Shown piece after piece: positions 19,789 through 30,729 of a DNA stretch of 64,000 nucleotides (position 1 is the first letter of the stretch; each line of letters begins with the position of its first letter). A program made the position numbers and the translations under genes. Under the pieces are notes generated by a model. The model was not told the origin of the DNA. It did not search any database and saw nothing but the letters and a program-made list of their open reading frames with translations. This DNA is from Mermis nigrescens. Taxonomy: Eukaryota; Nematoda; Enoplea; Mermithida; Mermithidae. The stretch is taken from positions 5,189,391 through 5,253,390 of the forward strand of contig JAVLUZ010000273.1 in the NCBI GenBank assembly GCA_036768485.1, given 5' to 3'.

Positions 19789-21620
19789 TGCTCTGCAAAT
19801 GGTGTAACATTACTCAATGGTATGGCATGTGCCAATTTAGAGCCAATCAATAAATGAACAGGCGCACACTCCCTCAAATTTATTTTCCGGCCCGCTAATT
19901 CCGCAAAACTTATAACTACTGCCAGACACAGTGGTCGGCGTGGTAATTTAACTAAAACAAAATCACCTAATACATATGCATACTTTTCAGCAATGAGATT
20001 GGAATAGGGCAACTTAGGGGCAGGTAATAGGCAATTGCGGTGCACTAGATGTTTGATCAGTGGATTATGTAGATCAATGATTCACGCTGTTTTGGTTGTG
20101 GGTAATGCGACAATGCAATAAGAGCCTATTTGTTCAGGCGAGAGTTTTCCAATTTCAGGCTGAATGACTGCTTTATTATTTAGATAGACTATATCAGCAG
20201 CTGCTAAATTACTCTCATGCGCATTTTTATCATACTGCTTCTTCTGGTGATTACAAGCTTTAGCAAGATTTTTGCTAGCAATATCATGTAAGTTAAGAAG
20301 TGTACTTTTTAAATCGGCGAGATATTTTTCAGCAACATTGGGAAGGTTAGGATTTAACGTGAGATCATTTATTAAGTGAATTTGAGAGAAACAAAGGCCC
20401 ACGACCATACAGCATCTCAAATGGTGAAATATTTGTAGATGACTGCAGCATTGCGCGATATGCAAATAATGCAAAAGGCAAAAACTTTTCCCAGTCGTAC
20501 TGATTTCTTGCGCTTAATTTAGATAATCCATCAATGCGAGTTTGATTATACTATTCAACTAACCCATCACACTGGGGTGGTATGGGGAAGTGCAATTTTT
20601 TGCATATTTAGCAGTTTGCAAATTTCCGAAACATAGCTGATGTAAAATTTGAACCTTGATCAGTCAAAAATCATTTTCGAACTCCATGTCTTGGGATGAC
20701 TTTGTGCAGTAATAGGTTGCAATAGTGGCTGCTTCAATATCAGACACTGCAAACGCTCTGACATACTTAGTAAAATAATCCATGAATAAAACAATTTGAT
20801 CATTTCTGGATGTCAAACACGGCATATGTAAGCAATCACACGCAATTAGCTCAAAAGGTGATGAGACTTTGATGGGTTACATTGCAGGGGTATAGCAGTA
20901 GGATTATTAGCTACCTTGTACTGCAAACACACGTCACAGTTCTTGCACCACACAAGCACATCTAGGCCACCAATAACGGAGCTGAATGGCAGGCAAAATT
21001 TTTTGCGCGGAAAAATAGGCTCCAAAAATGGAATTGTGAAATTTGGTTAGGATGAAGCAACACAGAGATTCAGGGATCACAAGTTGATGAATTATATTAG
21101 CTGAGCGCTTAGGCTGAAATCTGCAATATAGGATCTTATTGAGCATGAAAAATTTGTCGTGATATTTTTGTATTTTCAGATCGTTGAATGATTCACACAT
21201 TTTACTCAACTTGTCATCTTGACCACAGATTGGGGGGTGTTTGCACCCCCCCCCAAAGTTAAAATACCCCTCCCCAGAAATCAAAATACCCCCACCCCCA
21301 AATTCAAATTTTGAAATTTTTTTGCTTTTTTTAGCAATTTTTTGACGCCATTGGATAGTGCTTGATGAGAAACGTCTAAAAGTGGTGTTTTTTGCCATAC
21401 AACCACTTTTAGGACCATTTTTTGACGTTTGAATTTTTTTCACCCTCTACAGAATTTTGGTGCTGCCCACCTATGATCTTGACGTTGTTCAGCAAGAAAC
21501 TTTGCAGGCAACAGATTTTCTGCTTTCTTGGCATCTGAAAGCATGATCCGTTTGTAGAAAATTGGTGGATGATCTTTTTGCACAGTATGCGCTTTTGGCG
21601 CAATTGTTGGTTGTCTTATA
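19689..21620 (-). pseudogene. Element B integrase (interrupted by a MITE)
   Basis: Reading starts in a linker with PPIFYKRIMLSDAKKAENLL, is split by the MITE at 21224-21475, and resumes with a degraded HHCC zinc region (HQLVIPESLC, FHNSIFGAY, QLRYWWPRCA). The first catalytic Asp lies in FELIACDCLHMP (about 20830-20860) followed by FMDYFTKYVRAF. The rest of the core is frameshifted. The C-terminal part is preserved in 20474-20082 and 20045-19689, with LSPEQIGSYCIVALP as the GPY/F-like strand, and LVKLPRRPLCLAVVISFAEL. The last 100 bases overlap the start of the exonuclease-like ORF in another frame. Confidence 0.7.
21224..21475 (-). mobile_element. hAT-type MITE, copy 2
   Basis: 252 bp flanked by an exact 8-bp duplication ATCTTGAC (21216-21223 and 21476-21483). 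Ends CACAGATTGGG and, reading inward from the right, CATAGGTGGGC. It splits the integrase region of element B. Confidence 0.9.
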
Positions 21621-22129
21621 TTGGGAGGTTTGTTTTCATCTTTAGACTCAAACGCTTCAGATTTGAGGTTAGCGACATTAGCAATGGGTTTACGTTCGAG
21701 TTTATAGTGTTGCTCATCACAATCATACTTAGGATGACACAATAATAATTCTGCAGCACAGCTATATGCACCAGGGACATATATGACCTCGTACTCATAT
21801 TCTTGTTATTTGAGACCCTATTGTCTTAGACAACTGGAAGGATCTTTTACATTTGCAAGCCAAGTAAGCGCTTGATGATCAGTTTCCACGATGAATTTTT
21901 TACCATAGAGATAATGTCAATAGTGCTTAATTGCCCATACAACTGCTGAAGCCTCCTTCTCAGAAATGGAATAGTTGCATTTGGCCGAGTTTAAAATGCG
22001 GCTAGCATAACCAAGAATGAAGGAAATTTTAGATAGAAGGTGTTTTTGTGTAAGAATTACACTTAACGCGTAATTACTTGAGTTGGTTGTCAATATGAAA
22101 TGATTGTTATCGAATTCGGGCAATTGCAA
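21616..22129 (-). pseudogene. Element B RNase H region
   Basis: The ORF 22129-21917 begins at the connection and includes FILTTNSSNYALSVILTQK, in which the first catalytic Asp is Asn (TTN for QTD), then FILGYASRILNSAKCNYSIS and EKEASAVVWAIKHY. After a stop near 21917 the frame resumes with KFIVETDHQALTWLANV (third Asp) and the conserved YVPGAYSCAAELL. A charged linker with KSEAFESKDENKPPN leads to integrase. Element C preserves the matching stretch at 27526-27712. Confidence 0.7.
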
Positions 22130-22253
22130 ATTGGGGGCAACGTAAGAGCATCTTTTAGCGATTAAAAAGCTTTTTGGGGCTCATTGGTCCATATGAATTT
22201 GGTATCTTTTTGTAATAATTGGAAAAGAGGTTTCGCGATTTTTTTGAGATCTT

Positions 22254-22850
22254 TCACAAATTTTTGAACCATTGCACGAGACTAAGAAATTTTTGTAAAG
22301 CTTTCACCATTTTTGGGATTGAAAAAGCGACTAAATCTGCAATTTTCGATAAATCAGGAGCAATACCTAGCGAACTTATGTGATGCCCAGGAAATTGGAC
22401 TTCTGCATGTGCTAAATGGCATTTTTCTGGTTTAACCCTTAAGTTCGCATTTTGTAGTGTGCAAAAGACATTTTCTAAATCTTTGAGATGTTTGGAAAAC
22501 ATGCGCAAGAAAACAATCATATCATCAGTATATACTAGACATTTCTTCCAGTTTAAACCAGCAAGAACAAGCTTCATAAGATGCTGAAAATCGGCAGGGG
22601 CATTTTTTAAACCAAAAGGTAACACTTCAAATTTTGTAGTGACCTACGGGGCAGATAAAAGCGATTTTTTCACGCGATTTTTCGTCAAGGGGGATCTGAT
22701 AATACCCAGATTTTAAGTCTAGCATACTAAAGTAGGCTGCAGACCCAAGTGCATCAAAATAGTCATTGATTTTAGGAAGGGGATAAATTTGAGTTTTTGT
22801 CACATCATTTAATTGGCGATACTCCACAACTGGGCAACAGCATGTTACTG
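22254..22850 (-). pseudogene. Element B reverse transcriptase, N-terminally truncated
   Basis: Two adjacent ORFs. 22827-22627 holds EYRQLNDVTKTQIYPLPKI and FSMLDLKSGYYQIPLDE with the first palm Asp. 22625-22254 holds MLPFGLKNAPADFQHLM and CLVYTDDMIVF, an intact Y-x-D-D box, then the thumb region (EVQFPGHHISSLGIAPD). A one-base slip near 22626 separates them. The fingers domain expected upstream is absent because homology ends near 22850. Of the three RT relics in the window whose catalytic box can be read, only this one keeps both Asp residues. Confidence 0.75.
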
Positions 22851-24362
22851 TATCAGTTTTACATAACTATTTGAGTAGCCATCCTTGTGATGTGTGAGTT
22901 CGAGGTTATGCCTTCAGTTCTCAATTAAATCCTATTTTTCATTACAAAATTCAATTAGATACTTGTCTGGTAAAATAGAATTATGTATATGTTAATAACA
23001 GTATTTTACTTATGTTATTGTCTTAATCTTCTAGAATATTCTAATTAGTTAAAAGTAATTTTGTCTAATGTTGTCTTATTCTCAATGACACTATGTTACT
23101 GTAATCATCTCATGGAGAGAGTTTAGTCTGGATTTGAGTTTTGGTCATCTGTGTTGTTTTTAGTTTTAGCTTTATTTGCTTGTCCTAGCTTGTAGCCGTG
23201 GTTGTATATTATGTTAATAAATTAGAAAATCAACCCAGGGATTAGTTATATCAAGGGTGAGTTTAGCAGGGCAATATAGAAGACAACGACATTTTGGATT
23301 TCATTAAAGTTGGAATAGGTAAATAGTTTTTGATCACATCTTTCATCAAAATTCTATAATCTTTTATCAACCCAAAAATTAGCTAAAAACTTATTTAATA
23401 TTCTATGATGAATGACCAGATGAGAGCTCGCTGGTATTGTTTTCGAGTTTCAGAGTGCTACACTAGAAACCAAAAACATTTCAAGGAAGCCTAACCCTTG
23501 AAAATAAGTTAATTCATCAACTTGAATTGGTCCGAGATGGGTCAACTGACCTCGCGAGCATACCGGGATTCTAGGTAGGTACTTTTAGGATTTAGTGCAT
23601 AGCTGCTGAGATTGCCTGTGAGGTTTTGGTCAGCAATATTAGGGCCAAGGGAATTGAAGCCGTAAGTTCATAAGGGTCAACTGATTTGAAATCGCCTTGC
23701 AATAACGCAAATCTGACCAGCGCTAAGAGCAGCTTAGGTATCTACGTGAGTCCCAAAGGCAAATACATATGTACCTATGTCGAGTTCATAAACATAGTGT
23801 GGCACTGCATTTACTCTGGATGTTCCCCTTTGAGGTTGCTAGTTACAACTGACCTGATCAGTCATCTAAAAATTTATTTTTCTACCCAAAAATCATTATT
23901 TTTGGCTATCTAAACATGTGTAATGTTTTGTTCACCTCTATTATTGTATTGACCGCAATTGTGGCAGTGCGCATTTAAGTAAGCGTTTGTGGCAAAATTT
24001 TGTGTATCGTGGTAATTTTGCTAGAATTTTTCCATTTCCATCAACCCTCTGGCAACAACAATATTGACAACGCGTTTATTTTTCTATAAACGTCAACCCG
24101 CAGACAGCTATTCATTATTTACCCTCAACAATATTTTTTGCCACCTTGCATGCTATTTGCTGCTTAGGCTTAGCCTCACTTATTATTGTTCATTTCATGC
24201 TGAGTATATCTTACCTAGCATAAGCAAGTACTATAAACGTGAAGAACCTGTTTTTTGGAATGATAAAAGGTTAAATTCGAAAAATTTATTTTTTGCAAAA
24301 TTTCGACTTACTCAAATTTTTCTTACCCAAACCTATATTATTGGACATCTCAATACCCAAAA
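22851..24362. other. No gene recognised; spacer between divergent elements B and C
   Basis: About 1.5 kb of AT-rich sequence between the truncated RT of B and the likely gag start of C. It could include the 5' LTR and leader of C, but no repeat partner was found. Only short unremarkable ORFs are present. Confidence 0.4.
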
Positions 24363-26960
24363 ATGGCAGGGAAGAAAACTATATGAACGCCTCCTATAAA
24401 GAAAAAACCTGTGACACCAGCTCATTTGATGCGCCAAGTAAATAACAAATCTGCCGACTCTAGTAGTGCAAATAATGATGCAAATAATGACAAATTACCC
24501 CCATCATTACATGCTTTGTGTGTTTTACATTCTGATGACGAGTATATAATTGGTAATGCGCAGTCACTCATTAATTACTATGTTACCCTATTGATGATAT
24601 TTCATCAAATAATACGATCATCAATAATACTTATACCCTTAATAAGTCAAATAAGCAGAAAACTGGTTCTGAGCCATGCAGCCAAGTAGCCGACATAGAA
24701 GGTAATAATAGTCCAAGCCAAAATACCAATAATAATTGCACCGAGTCTGGCATAACTAATGAACTTATTTTTGAAGCGCAGCAGGCTATGCATCAGCAAT
24801 TTTCTGACCTTTCTGTGCGCGTAAATCAAGGTAAACAAGAAAATTTAGATGAAATGCGTAAACTGCATGTGGAGTTAAGTAATCTACTTAAGCTGCAATT
24901 GCTTTCTAATGGCATTGAAATTAAATCGTCACAGCGCAAAAACCACTCTATTGATAGCAAAAATTTTTCTGATTCAATGCGCAGCATGCTAATTGCTCAG
25001 AAAATGTGCAACGCACATCTTATATGCTGCCATCCAGCCACCGTAAACTAAATTCTTGGTCGCCTTCCAAAATTGTTTTAGAAAATTTTGCGCCTAATTC
25101 TTTGAATCACGCACAATTACCAGCCGAATCATCTCATAACTCTCTGAATATGGTTCAACAACCATCTCAAAATTTGGGTTATCCGGAACATATAAATGCG
25201 ATTTTGCAGCCGTTGGCACCAATTTTGCAGACATCATTATCTAGGCCGTTACTGTCATTAAATCGTAATGCACCTTCTTTTGTACCTAATTCATTAAATT
25301 TGACTTTGCAGCCATTGGCAAATCCACCGCACTACAATATTTTCTGGCAAGCACCAAAATACCACCAAATAATTTTGTACTGAATCCTGCAAATATCAAA
25401 ATACGCCTAATAACTCTATTTTGCATTCCTCTAGTATAGGAATTCCGCAGCAAGAATTCAACTTGCCTGGCATAAATAGCAAACCAAATAATCCGCAAAA
25501 TGAATTGGTGCAATTACCCAAATCACCTGGAAGGAGATGTCATTGTAAAATTTTCTGACAAAAGTTCCAGTAGCTATGATTGCTTGCATAGTTGTCATTT
25601 GCATCACAAAAGTAAATCGCGTTACCATTGTCATTGTTACAATTTGGATTCCTCATCCGGTTCTTTGCATAGCAAGTCACATCTTGCAGATACTCTAAAT
25701 TGTGGACCTTTTATGCAACAAATGCAAATTGCCATCACAAATAAAAAATTTTTTTATGCGGATAAATCGGATATATGAGCATTTTTTGTGGAGTTCAAAT
25801 TGCTTGCTGACACTTATGATATCAATAAAACGGTTTGTGTCAAATTTATGCCACCATTTTCAGATCCCTACGCATTGCGTCTATTCTGTTCATTACCTGC
25901 TGATATAAAACAATCTTATACAAAATTGAAATATGCGTTAATAGTGGAATTTTGTCCGTTGGACACCAAAATGCTTTTTGATCGTTTTTCAGAACATAAA
26001 CAGCAGCCTAACAATTTGATTAAGGCATATTATCTGTTGATTTGTGAAGAATTGATAAAAGCGGATCCCTATCTTGAAATTGACTCTCATCATTTCAATC
26101 ATTTGCTTTGTCATCAATTGAAAAAAGGCCTACTACCCAATATATCAAAAGAAGCGTATCATCACGCGCCAAAAGCATTGCTGGCTGAATTTTTAGATAA
26201 TGCATTAAACGCTGAGTTTGCTAATAATGAATATGCAAATAAAATTGTGATAACCATACGTGGGCAGCAAGAAAATTCTGAGGGGTGCAAGATTTTTTGA
26301 AGGTCAAAAAATGGCCTTAAAAATGGTGGTATGGCAATAAAAACACAATTTTTCGACGTTTCTCATCAAGCACTATCCATTGGCATCAAAAAAATTGCGA
26401 AAAAAAACGAAAAAAATTTTCAAAAATTAAATTCTGGGGGGGGGGTATTTTGATTTCTGGGGGGGTATTTTGGTTTCTGGGGGGTGCATACCCCCCAAAC
26501 CCCCCACGCCCAGGTGTGGTGATAACGCCATATGTATCCATAACAGCCACCCCCTTAGAAGGCAAAATACCCAAAGATACATTTTGCGCGTCTAACTAAA
26601 ATGAGCCCAATTGCTTGAGCCAGAAAACGTTTTATTAATCATTGTGCGCCAAGAAACACAAAAATTCCTCTCGTAAGTATTGCACCTTTTGCAAATCCAC
26701 AGGTCATATCTACAAAGAATGTTTTATGCATCTATGACAACAATCATCTAATAATGATTATTCTGAATGTTATAGAGATAATTCTATGGCTCGCAATTGC
26801 AACCAGTTGCGTCTTTTTTGCAGCAACATTGCTCGCCGTCACAATCAAATTTGCAAAACCAACAATATTCTCAATCTTGATTTTGTAACCCTAGCCAAAA
26901 TTGCTCATCAAACTATGCAAATAATGATAATTGCTTTGACTCGAGGCAAGCAAGTTTGAA
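24363..26960 (+). pseudogene. Element C gag (broken by stops, frameshifts and a MITE)
   Basis: A likely start is ATG 24363 (MAGKKTI, soon a stop). An Asn/Ser-rich N-terminus follows (SADSSSANNDANND), then a helical stretch with FEAQQAMHQQFSDLSVRVNQ (24770-25050) and a Pro/Leu/Asn-rich region with repeated 'LQPLA' (25055-25383). The capsid-like part is 25788-26254: KLLADTYDINKTVCVKFMPP, LFDRFSEHKQQPNNLIKAYY. The MITE at 26255-26518 cuts the frame. Beyond it a CCHC knuckle, CTFCKSTGHIYKEC (26681-26722), identifies nucleocapsid. Gag packages the element RNA. Confidence 0.7.
26255..26518 (+). mobile_element. hAT-type MITE, copy 3
   Basis: 264 bp with exact 8-bp duplication GTGATAAC (26247-26254 and 26519-26526). 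The left end is CATACGTGGGCAGCAAGAAA, the same subfamily as copy 1. It splits element C gag between capsid and zinc knuckle. Confidence 0.9.
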
Positions 26961-26994
26961 TTTAAAACAAAATCATAATTGATATTAACAAAAT

Positions 26995-27255
26995 TTGCGT
27001 GCCAATTATAAAAATTTGCATTACAATAATTGCTATTCAAATCAGTCCCGACAAAACGCACCTTATGTTTGGTTTCCTACTGAACAACGCGGAACATATT
27101 ATAATTTGAACTATCGCACGGAGAATGGTCCTAATTGCCCATACGTTACGTATGCAGCAGATCGCCAACCCACCTTAAATTTGCCCCCACCGCAACCAAC
27201 CCTTACATCTCCTAATGATTACTGCAAAAGGGCTAGAAACAAGCGTGCGTTCTAA
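26995..27255 (+). pseudogene. Element C gag-protease linker, Asn/Tyr/Pro-rich
   Basis: An 86-codon ORF following the zinc knuckle: ANYKNLHYNNCYSNQSRQNA at its start, then VTYAADRQPTLNLPPPQPTL. Low complexity with many Asn, Tyr and Pro residues, similar in composition to the Asn-rich end of element A gag. It overlaps the protease ORF by about 40 bases in a different frame, which could reflect a frameshift junction between gag and pol or simple decay. Confidence 0.4.
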
Positions 27256-27712
27256 TTTATTTGCATTGCAAGAATTTTTCAAAGAGTATGAGTGCTTACA
27301 GCGTTGTCTCACAATCTATGGAAAGATAAATTTGCCTCCAATTAAAATCATCAATCCTAACATTCCAATCGTAAATCATGCTGGGACAAATTTGCCCACT
27401 ATTCTTGTTAATATTCATGGTGTAGATGTTCCCGCTCTCATAGATACAGGTTCGCAGGTCACTATGATGACCACATCTGCTTTCTTATGCATTGGTTTTA
27501 ATTTAGCGCCTAAACAAATTTTGCATTATTCACACTATCAATATGGTAAAAAATTTATTGTCAAAGCAGATCATCAAGCTTTAACGTGGCTTGTAAACAT
27601 AAAAGACCCATCTAGTCGGCTATGCCGCTGGGGTCTCAAATTACAGGAATATGAATATGAGATTGTCTATGCTCCTGGTGCATATAACTGTGCAGCGGAT
27701 CTTTTATCATGA
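27215..27712 (+). pseudogene. Element C protease fused by deletion to the end of RNase H
   Basis: One open frame of 165 codons joins two pol domains that are normally far apart. Residues about 70-90 read VDVPALIDTGSQVTMM, an intact retropepsin active site with DTG. From residue about 104 the sequence becomes YGKKFIVKADHQALTWLVNI and CRWGLKLQEYEYEIVYAPGA, the last part of RNase H as in element B. The junction is near 27525. All of RT and most of RNase H (over 1 kb) are deleted, yet the frame remains open. Such a fusion can only come from an in-frame deletion. Confidence 0.8.
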
Positions 27713-27787
27713 CACTCTAAATACAATCATGCTGAACAAAAATATAAACTCGAGCACAAAAATATCATAAATATCTTAAATCTAGAC

Positions 27788-29514
27788 TTGGAAGATTCTG
27801 AAACCGAGGACAAATTGGTCCCACCTGACAAAGCGCATGACAATACTCCTAATTTACCAACTAATATCCCTAATGCGCCTATTAATCCGGCAAATAATAA
27901 ACCTCCTACTTTTTGCAAACGCATTCAACTTACCGATGCAGAAAAAGCTGAAATGCTATTGCCTGCACGACTACTCACAGAGCAATGCACTGACAAAGAA
28001 GTGCATAAAATTCGCATTGCGTTAAATGATTTAACAAAGAAAAAATGTTGTGACAAATTTTTCTCATAAACAATATTCGTTTTTGTTGTTTTCAACCAAA
28101 GCGCTCACCTACCATTGTGCATCAGCTAGTTATCCCAAAAATATTACGTTGCTTTATTTTAACCGAATTTCATGATTCTATATTCGGAGCTCAATGTTCA
28201 TCATGCAAAATCTTACCCGCCATGCAAATGTGTTATTGGTGGCCGCACATGGAAAATGGTGTGATTGCCTGAAGTGGGAATTGTGATGTTTGCTTGCAAT
28301 GCAAGATCACATTAAATTCTACATCAGTCCCATTGCAACCAATCAAAGTATCCGCGCCTTTTGAACTTATTGTGTGTGATTGTTTGCATATGCCGCAATC
28401 ATCCTCCGGTAACAACCAAATTGTCATGTTCATGGATTACTTTACTAAATATGTAGAAGCATTCACTGTCTCTGACATTAAAGCAACAACCATCGCCAAT
28501 CTTTTATTGTGAGAAATAATCCCACTTTATGGAGTCCCTAAACAATTTTTAAACAATCAGGGTTCAAATTACACATCCACCTTAATTTCAGATGTTTGTA
28601 AATTATTAAACGTTCAAAAAATTTTCATGACCCTATATCACCCCCAGTGTGATGGTCTTGTCAAACGTTATAATTAAATGTTAATTGATGGTTTATCTAA
28701 ATTAAGTGCAAGAAATGAGTATGATTGGGAACAATATTTGCCATTTGCGCTGTTAGCATATTGCGCAACTCCGCAAGCATGGACAAATATCTCACCTTAT
28801 GAAATGCTATATGGTTGGGAACCCGTGTTTATTTTACTCATAAACAATCTAACCATGAATCCGAATCTACCACCTATTGCGGAAAAATATGTCATCAATT
28901 TGAAGCTGACATTGCAAGATTTGCACAAAATCGCATCTAAACATTTAGCTCAAGCGCAAAAACAGCAAAAATTGCAATATGACAAAGCAGTCACCGCAAA
29001 TAATTTCGCCGTTTTGGATATTGTTTATCTTAATAACACATCAGTTATCCAACCCAATATTGGTAAATTATCACCTAAATGTGTAGGTCCATATAGAATT
29101 GTTGCGCTGCCAATGCCCAAAACCGCACGTATCGCTTATGTCTATAATCCGTTGATTACGCATCTCTTTCACCAAAATAGACTTCTCCCAGAGCCTAAAC
29201 TACCTTATTTGGATTTAATTGCCAAAAAGCACGCATATGTCCCTGGCAATTTTGTTTTGGTAAAGTTACTACGTTGCCCACTGGCTCTGGCTGTAATCAT
29301 AAGTTTCTCAGACTTACCGGTCCGGGTAAGAAAATTATGGGACTGTGCACCAGTACGTTTACTAAATGGCTCTAAAACTGCACATGCTGTACCATTATCT
29401 GACATTTTCCCTTTTGCAGACCCATGGCTGACAAAAGTGTCCCAGGCAAAGAGACTCTCCTGGAGTCAGCTGGTCATCGATTTTCTTACCAAGGGCGTGA
29501 TCCCGTCAACTTAG
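27788..29514 (+). pseudogene. Element C integrase (active-site residues lost)
   Basis: The pieces 27788-28069, 28090-28512 and 28678-29514 form one gene with stops near 28069, 28271, 28512 and 28676. The zinc region is degraded (EFHDSIFGAQCSSC ... CDVCLQC). The first Asp is present in FELIVCDCLHMP, followed by FMDYFTKYVEAF. The second block reads LNNQGSNY where DQG is expected, and the third HPQCDGLVKRYN where Glu is expected, so two of the three catalytic residues are replaced. The 278-codon C-terminal ORF is intact, with LSPKCVGPYRIVALP as GPY/F-like strand. Its last 91 bases overlap the next gene. Confidence 0.75.
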
Positions 29515-30203
29515 ACGAGTCTTGCATGGCAATGGAGGAAGCGGCTGCCACACTTCAGTTGAGCTTCCTGGATCCTTTGCCGCAAAACTACAAAGCGCTT
29601 TTTAATGATATAGCTGCACTCAGTGTCCGTACAAAGAAATATAATTGTTGCAAAGTCCCATATCACAAAAAACGTGTAAATGCCCAGGAAATTTGGTGGC
29701 AAGACATTTTTGGGCGTTTGCCGTTGGCCACACTATGCGGTCCAATTGGCAACCTTCTCCCAACAGTGCTTGTCAAAAACAAACAAAAATCGTTTGAGGC
29801 AATACTGACGCTATTACAACCAAGTAATCTAATAAAAGGACATTTATATTTTGGATATGATTCCGAATTTGTGAATGATCGAAAATTTATTGTGTTTTGG
29901 GATTGGGAAGCCCGTTTAAAACAATTTATGCCAACGTATGAGCATGAAAACGGACCCTTTGTCCGCTACATTCAACTTGCCAGCTCATATGGCCATGTCT
30001 TTTGCTGGGATGTGTTGTGTTTCCCTAAACCTCCATTTGGGCTGCACCAGTTACTGGCAACATTCCTTGAGAATGTAAGGCTAGTGTGCCATGACCCAAA
30101 AAACAATCAGATCGCATACTTTCATGTGTACAGGCCCATGTACGAAGAAATTTTTGCAATTTTTAATGCCAAAATACGCCAAAATGCCTATTGGCAAAAC
30201 TAA
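29424..30203 (+). CDS. Element C DEDDy 3'-5' exonuclease-like protein, N-terminal and core part (259 codons)
   Basis: The ATG at 29424 lies 91 bases before the integrase stop, in the -1 frame relative to integrase, as in element B. After ~125 residues of unknown leader (LSFLDPLPQNYKALFNDIAA ... RLPLATLCGPIGNLLP) the exonuclease core begins. Motif I is LYFGYDSEFV (Asp and Glu at 29859-29867). Next is FVRYIQLASSYGHVFCWDVL and PPFGLHQLLATFLENV. Motif II is CHDPKNNQIAYFHV (30087-30128), with Asn where the catalytic Asp is expected. The ORF stops at 30203 before motif III. Such enzymes trim DNA or RNA 3' ends. The fold assignment is by motif pattern only. Confidence 0.55.
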   Translation: MADKSVPGKETLLESAGHRFSYQGRDPVNLDESCMAMEEAAATLQLSFLDPLPQNYKALFNDIAALSVRTKKYNCCKVPYHKKRVNAQEIWWQDIFGRLPLATLCGPIGNLLPTVLVKNKQKSFEAILTLLQPSNLIKGHLYFGYDSEFVNDRKFIVFWDWEARLKQFMPTYEHENGPFVRYIQLASSYGHVFCWDVLCFPKPPFGLHQLLATFLENVRLVCHDPKNNQIAYFHVYRPMYEEIFAIFNAKIRQNAYWQN

Positions 30204-30263
30204 TTTTGTCCTACATTTTATGATACATTAGGCACGGCCAAATTTTCACTCATCAACATGTGA

Positions 30264-30706
30264 TTGAGGCCAGATTGCATAAGCCAAAGTAGCTGGACAA
30301 GTTTTTCTTTGATATGTTTGTTGATAAAAAGAACCGGACTGTTTTGGACAGGCATGGAGCCTGCCACTTACCCATGCCATGCAAAATTACATGGCGCTCA
30401 ACCCGCTCATAACCATCAATGTGTTTATTTGATGAAAGTGTACTCGGCCAAAAACAAAATAATGCCAGATGGCAAACCATTGCGTTTTTTGTTCAAAGAT
30501 GATGAAAAATTTGTTGTGTGGGGTCCAAAGAAAAAGAAAGTCCAATGCCCCTTATTGGACATACCACCATTAATACAACAGCAGCTGGATCAGCAGCAGT
30601 CACACAACCGTCAACCAGCTCTGCGGTTGTAGAAATTTTGTCAAACAAAGAGCTTGTGATGCCTGAAGACGTCTATCCAACGTTTTCCACAACTGACGGG
30701 CCATAG
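30264..30706 (+). pseudogene. Element C exonuclease-like gene, downstream remnants
   Basis: Two overlapping frames (30264-30632 and 30518-30706) continue the gene after the stop at 30203. One reads YPCHAKLHGAQPAHNHQC, a Cys/His cluster, and then KPLRFLFKDDEKFVVWGPKK, a charged strand-like stretch. The other carries Ala/Thr/Ser-rich sequence. The motif III seen in element B (YLALD) was not found, so this part may be deleted or beyond recognition. Assignment is by position and strand. Confidence 0.35.
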
Positions 30707-30729
30707 CCGCAGCCACTGTCATCAACACA

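Larger units (their letters stand above)
16158..22850 (-). mobile_element. Element B: Ty3/gypsy-type element with exonuclease-like gene, 5' truncated
   Basis: Minus-strand order: RT (22827-22254), RNase H (22129-21616), integrase (about 21610-19689), exonuclease-like gene (19788-18577) and Gln-rich ORFs to 16158. The gag, protease and first RT blocks are missing; homology stops near 22850. It carries one hAT-type MITE (21224-21475). It shares integrase, overlap geometry and the exonuclease-like gene with element C, which points the other way. No LTR pair was found. The RT catalytic YTDD is intact here although the frame is broken. Confidence 0.75.

Noticed and set aside
21440..21742. ORF crossing from element B into the MITE
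   Set aside because: Its last part is read through MITE copy 2; only the portion above 21475 is element B sequence.
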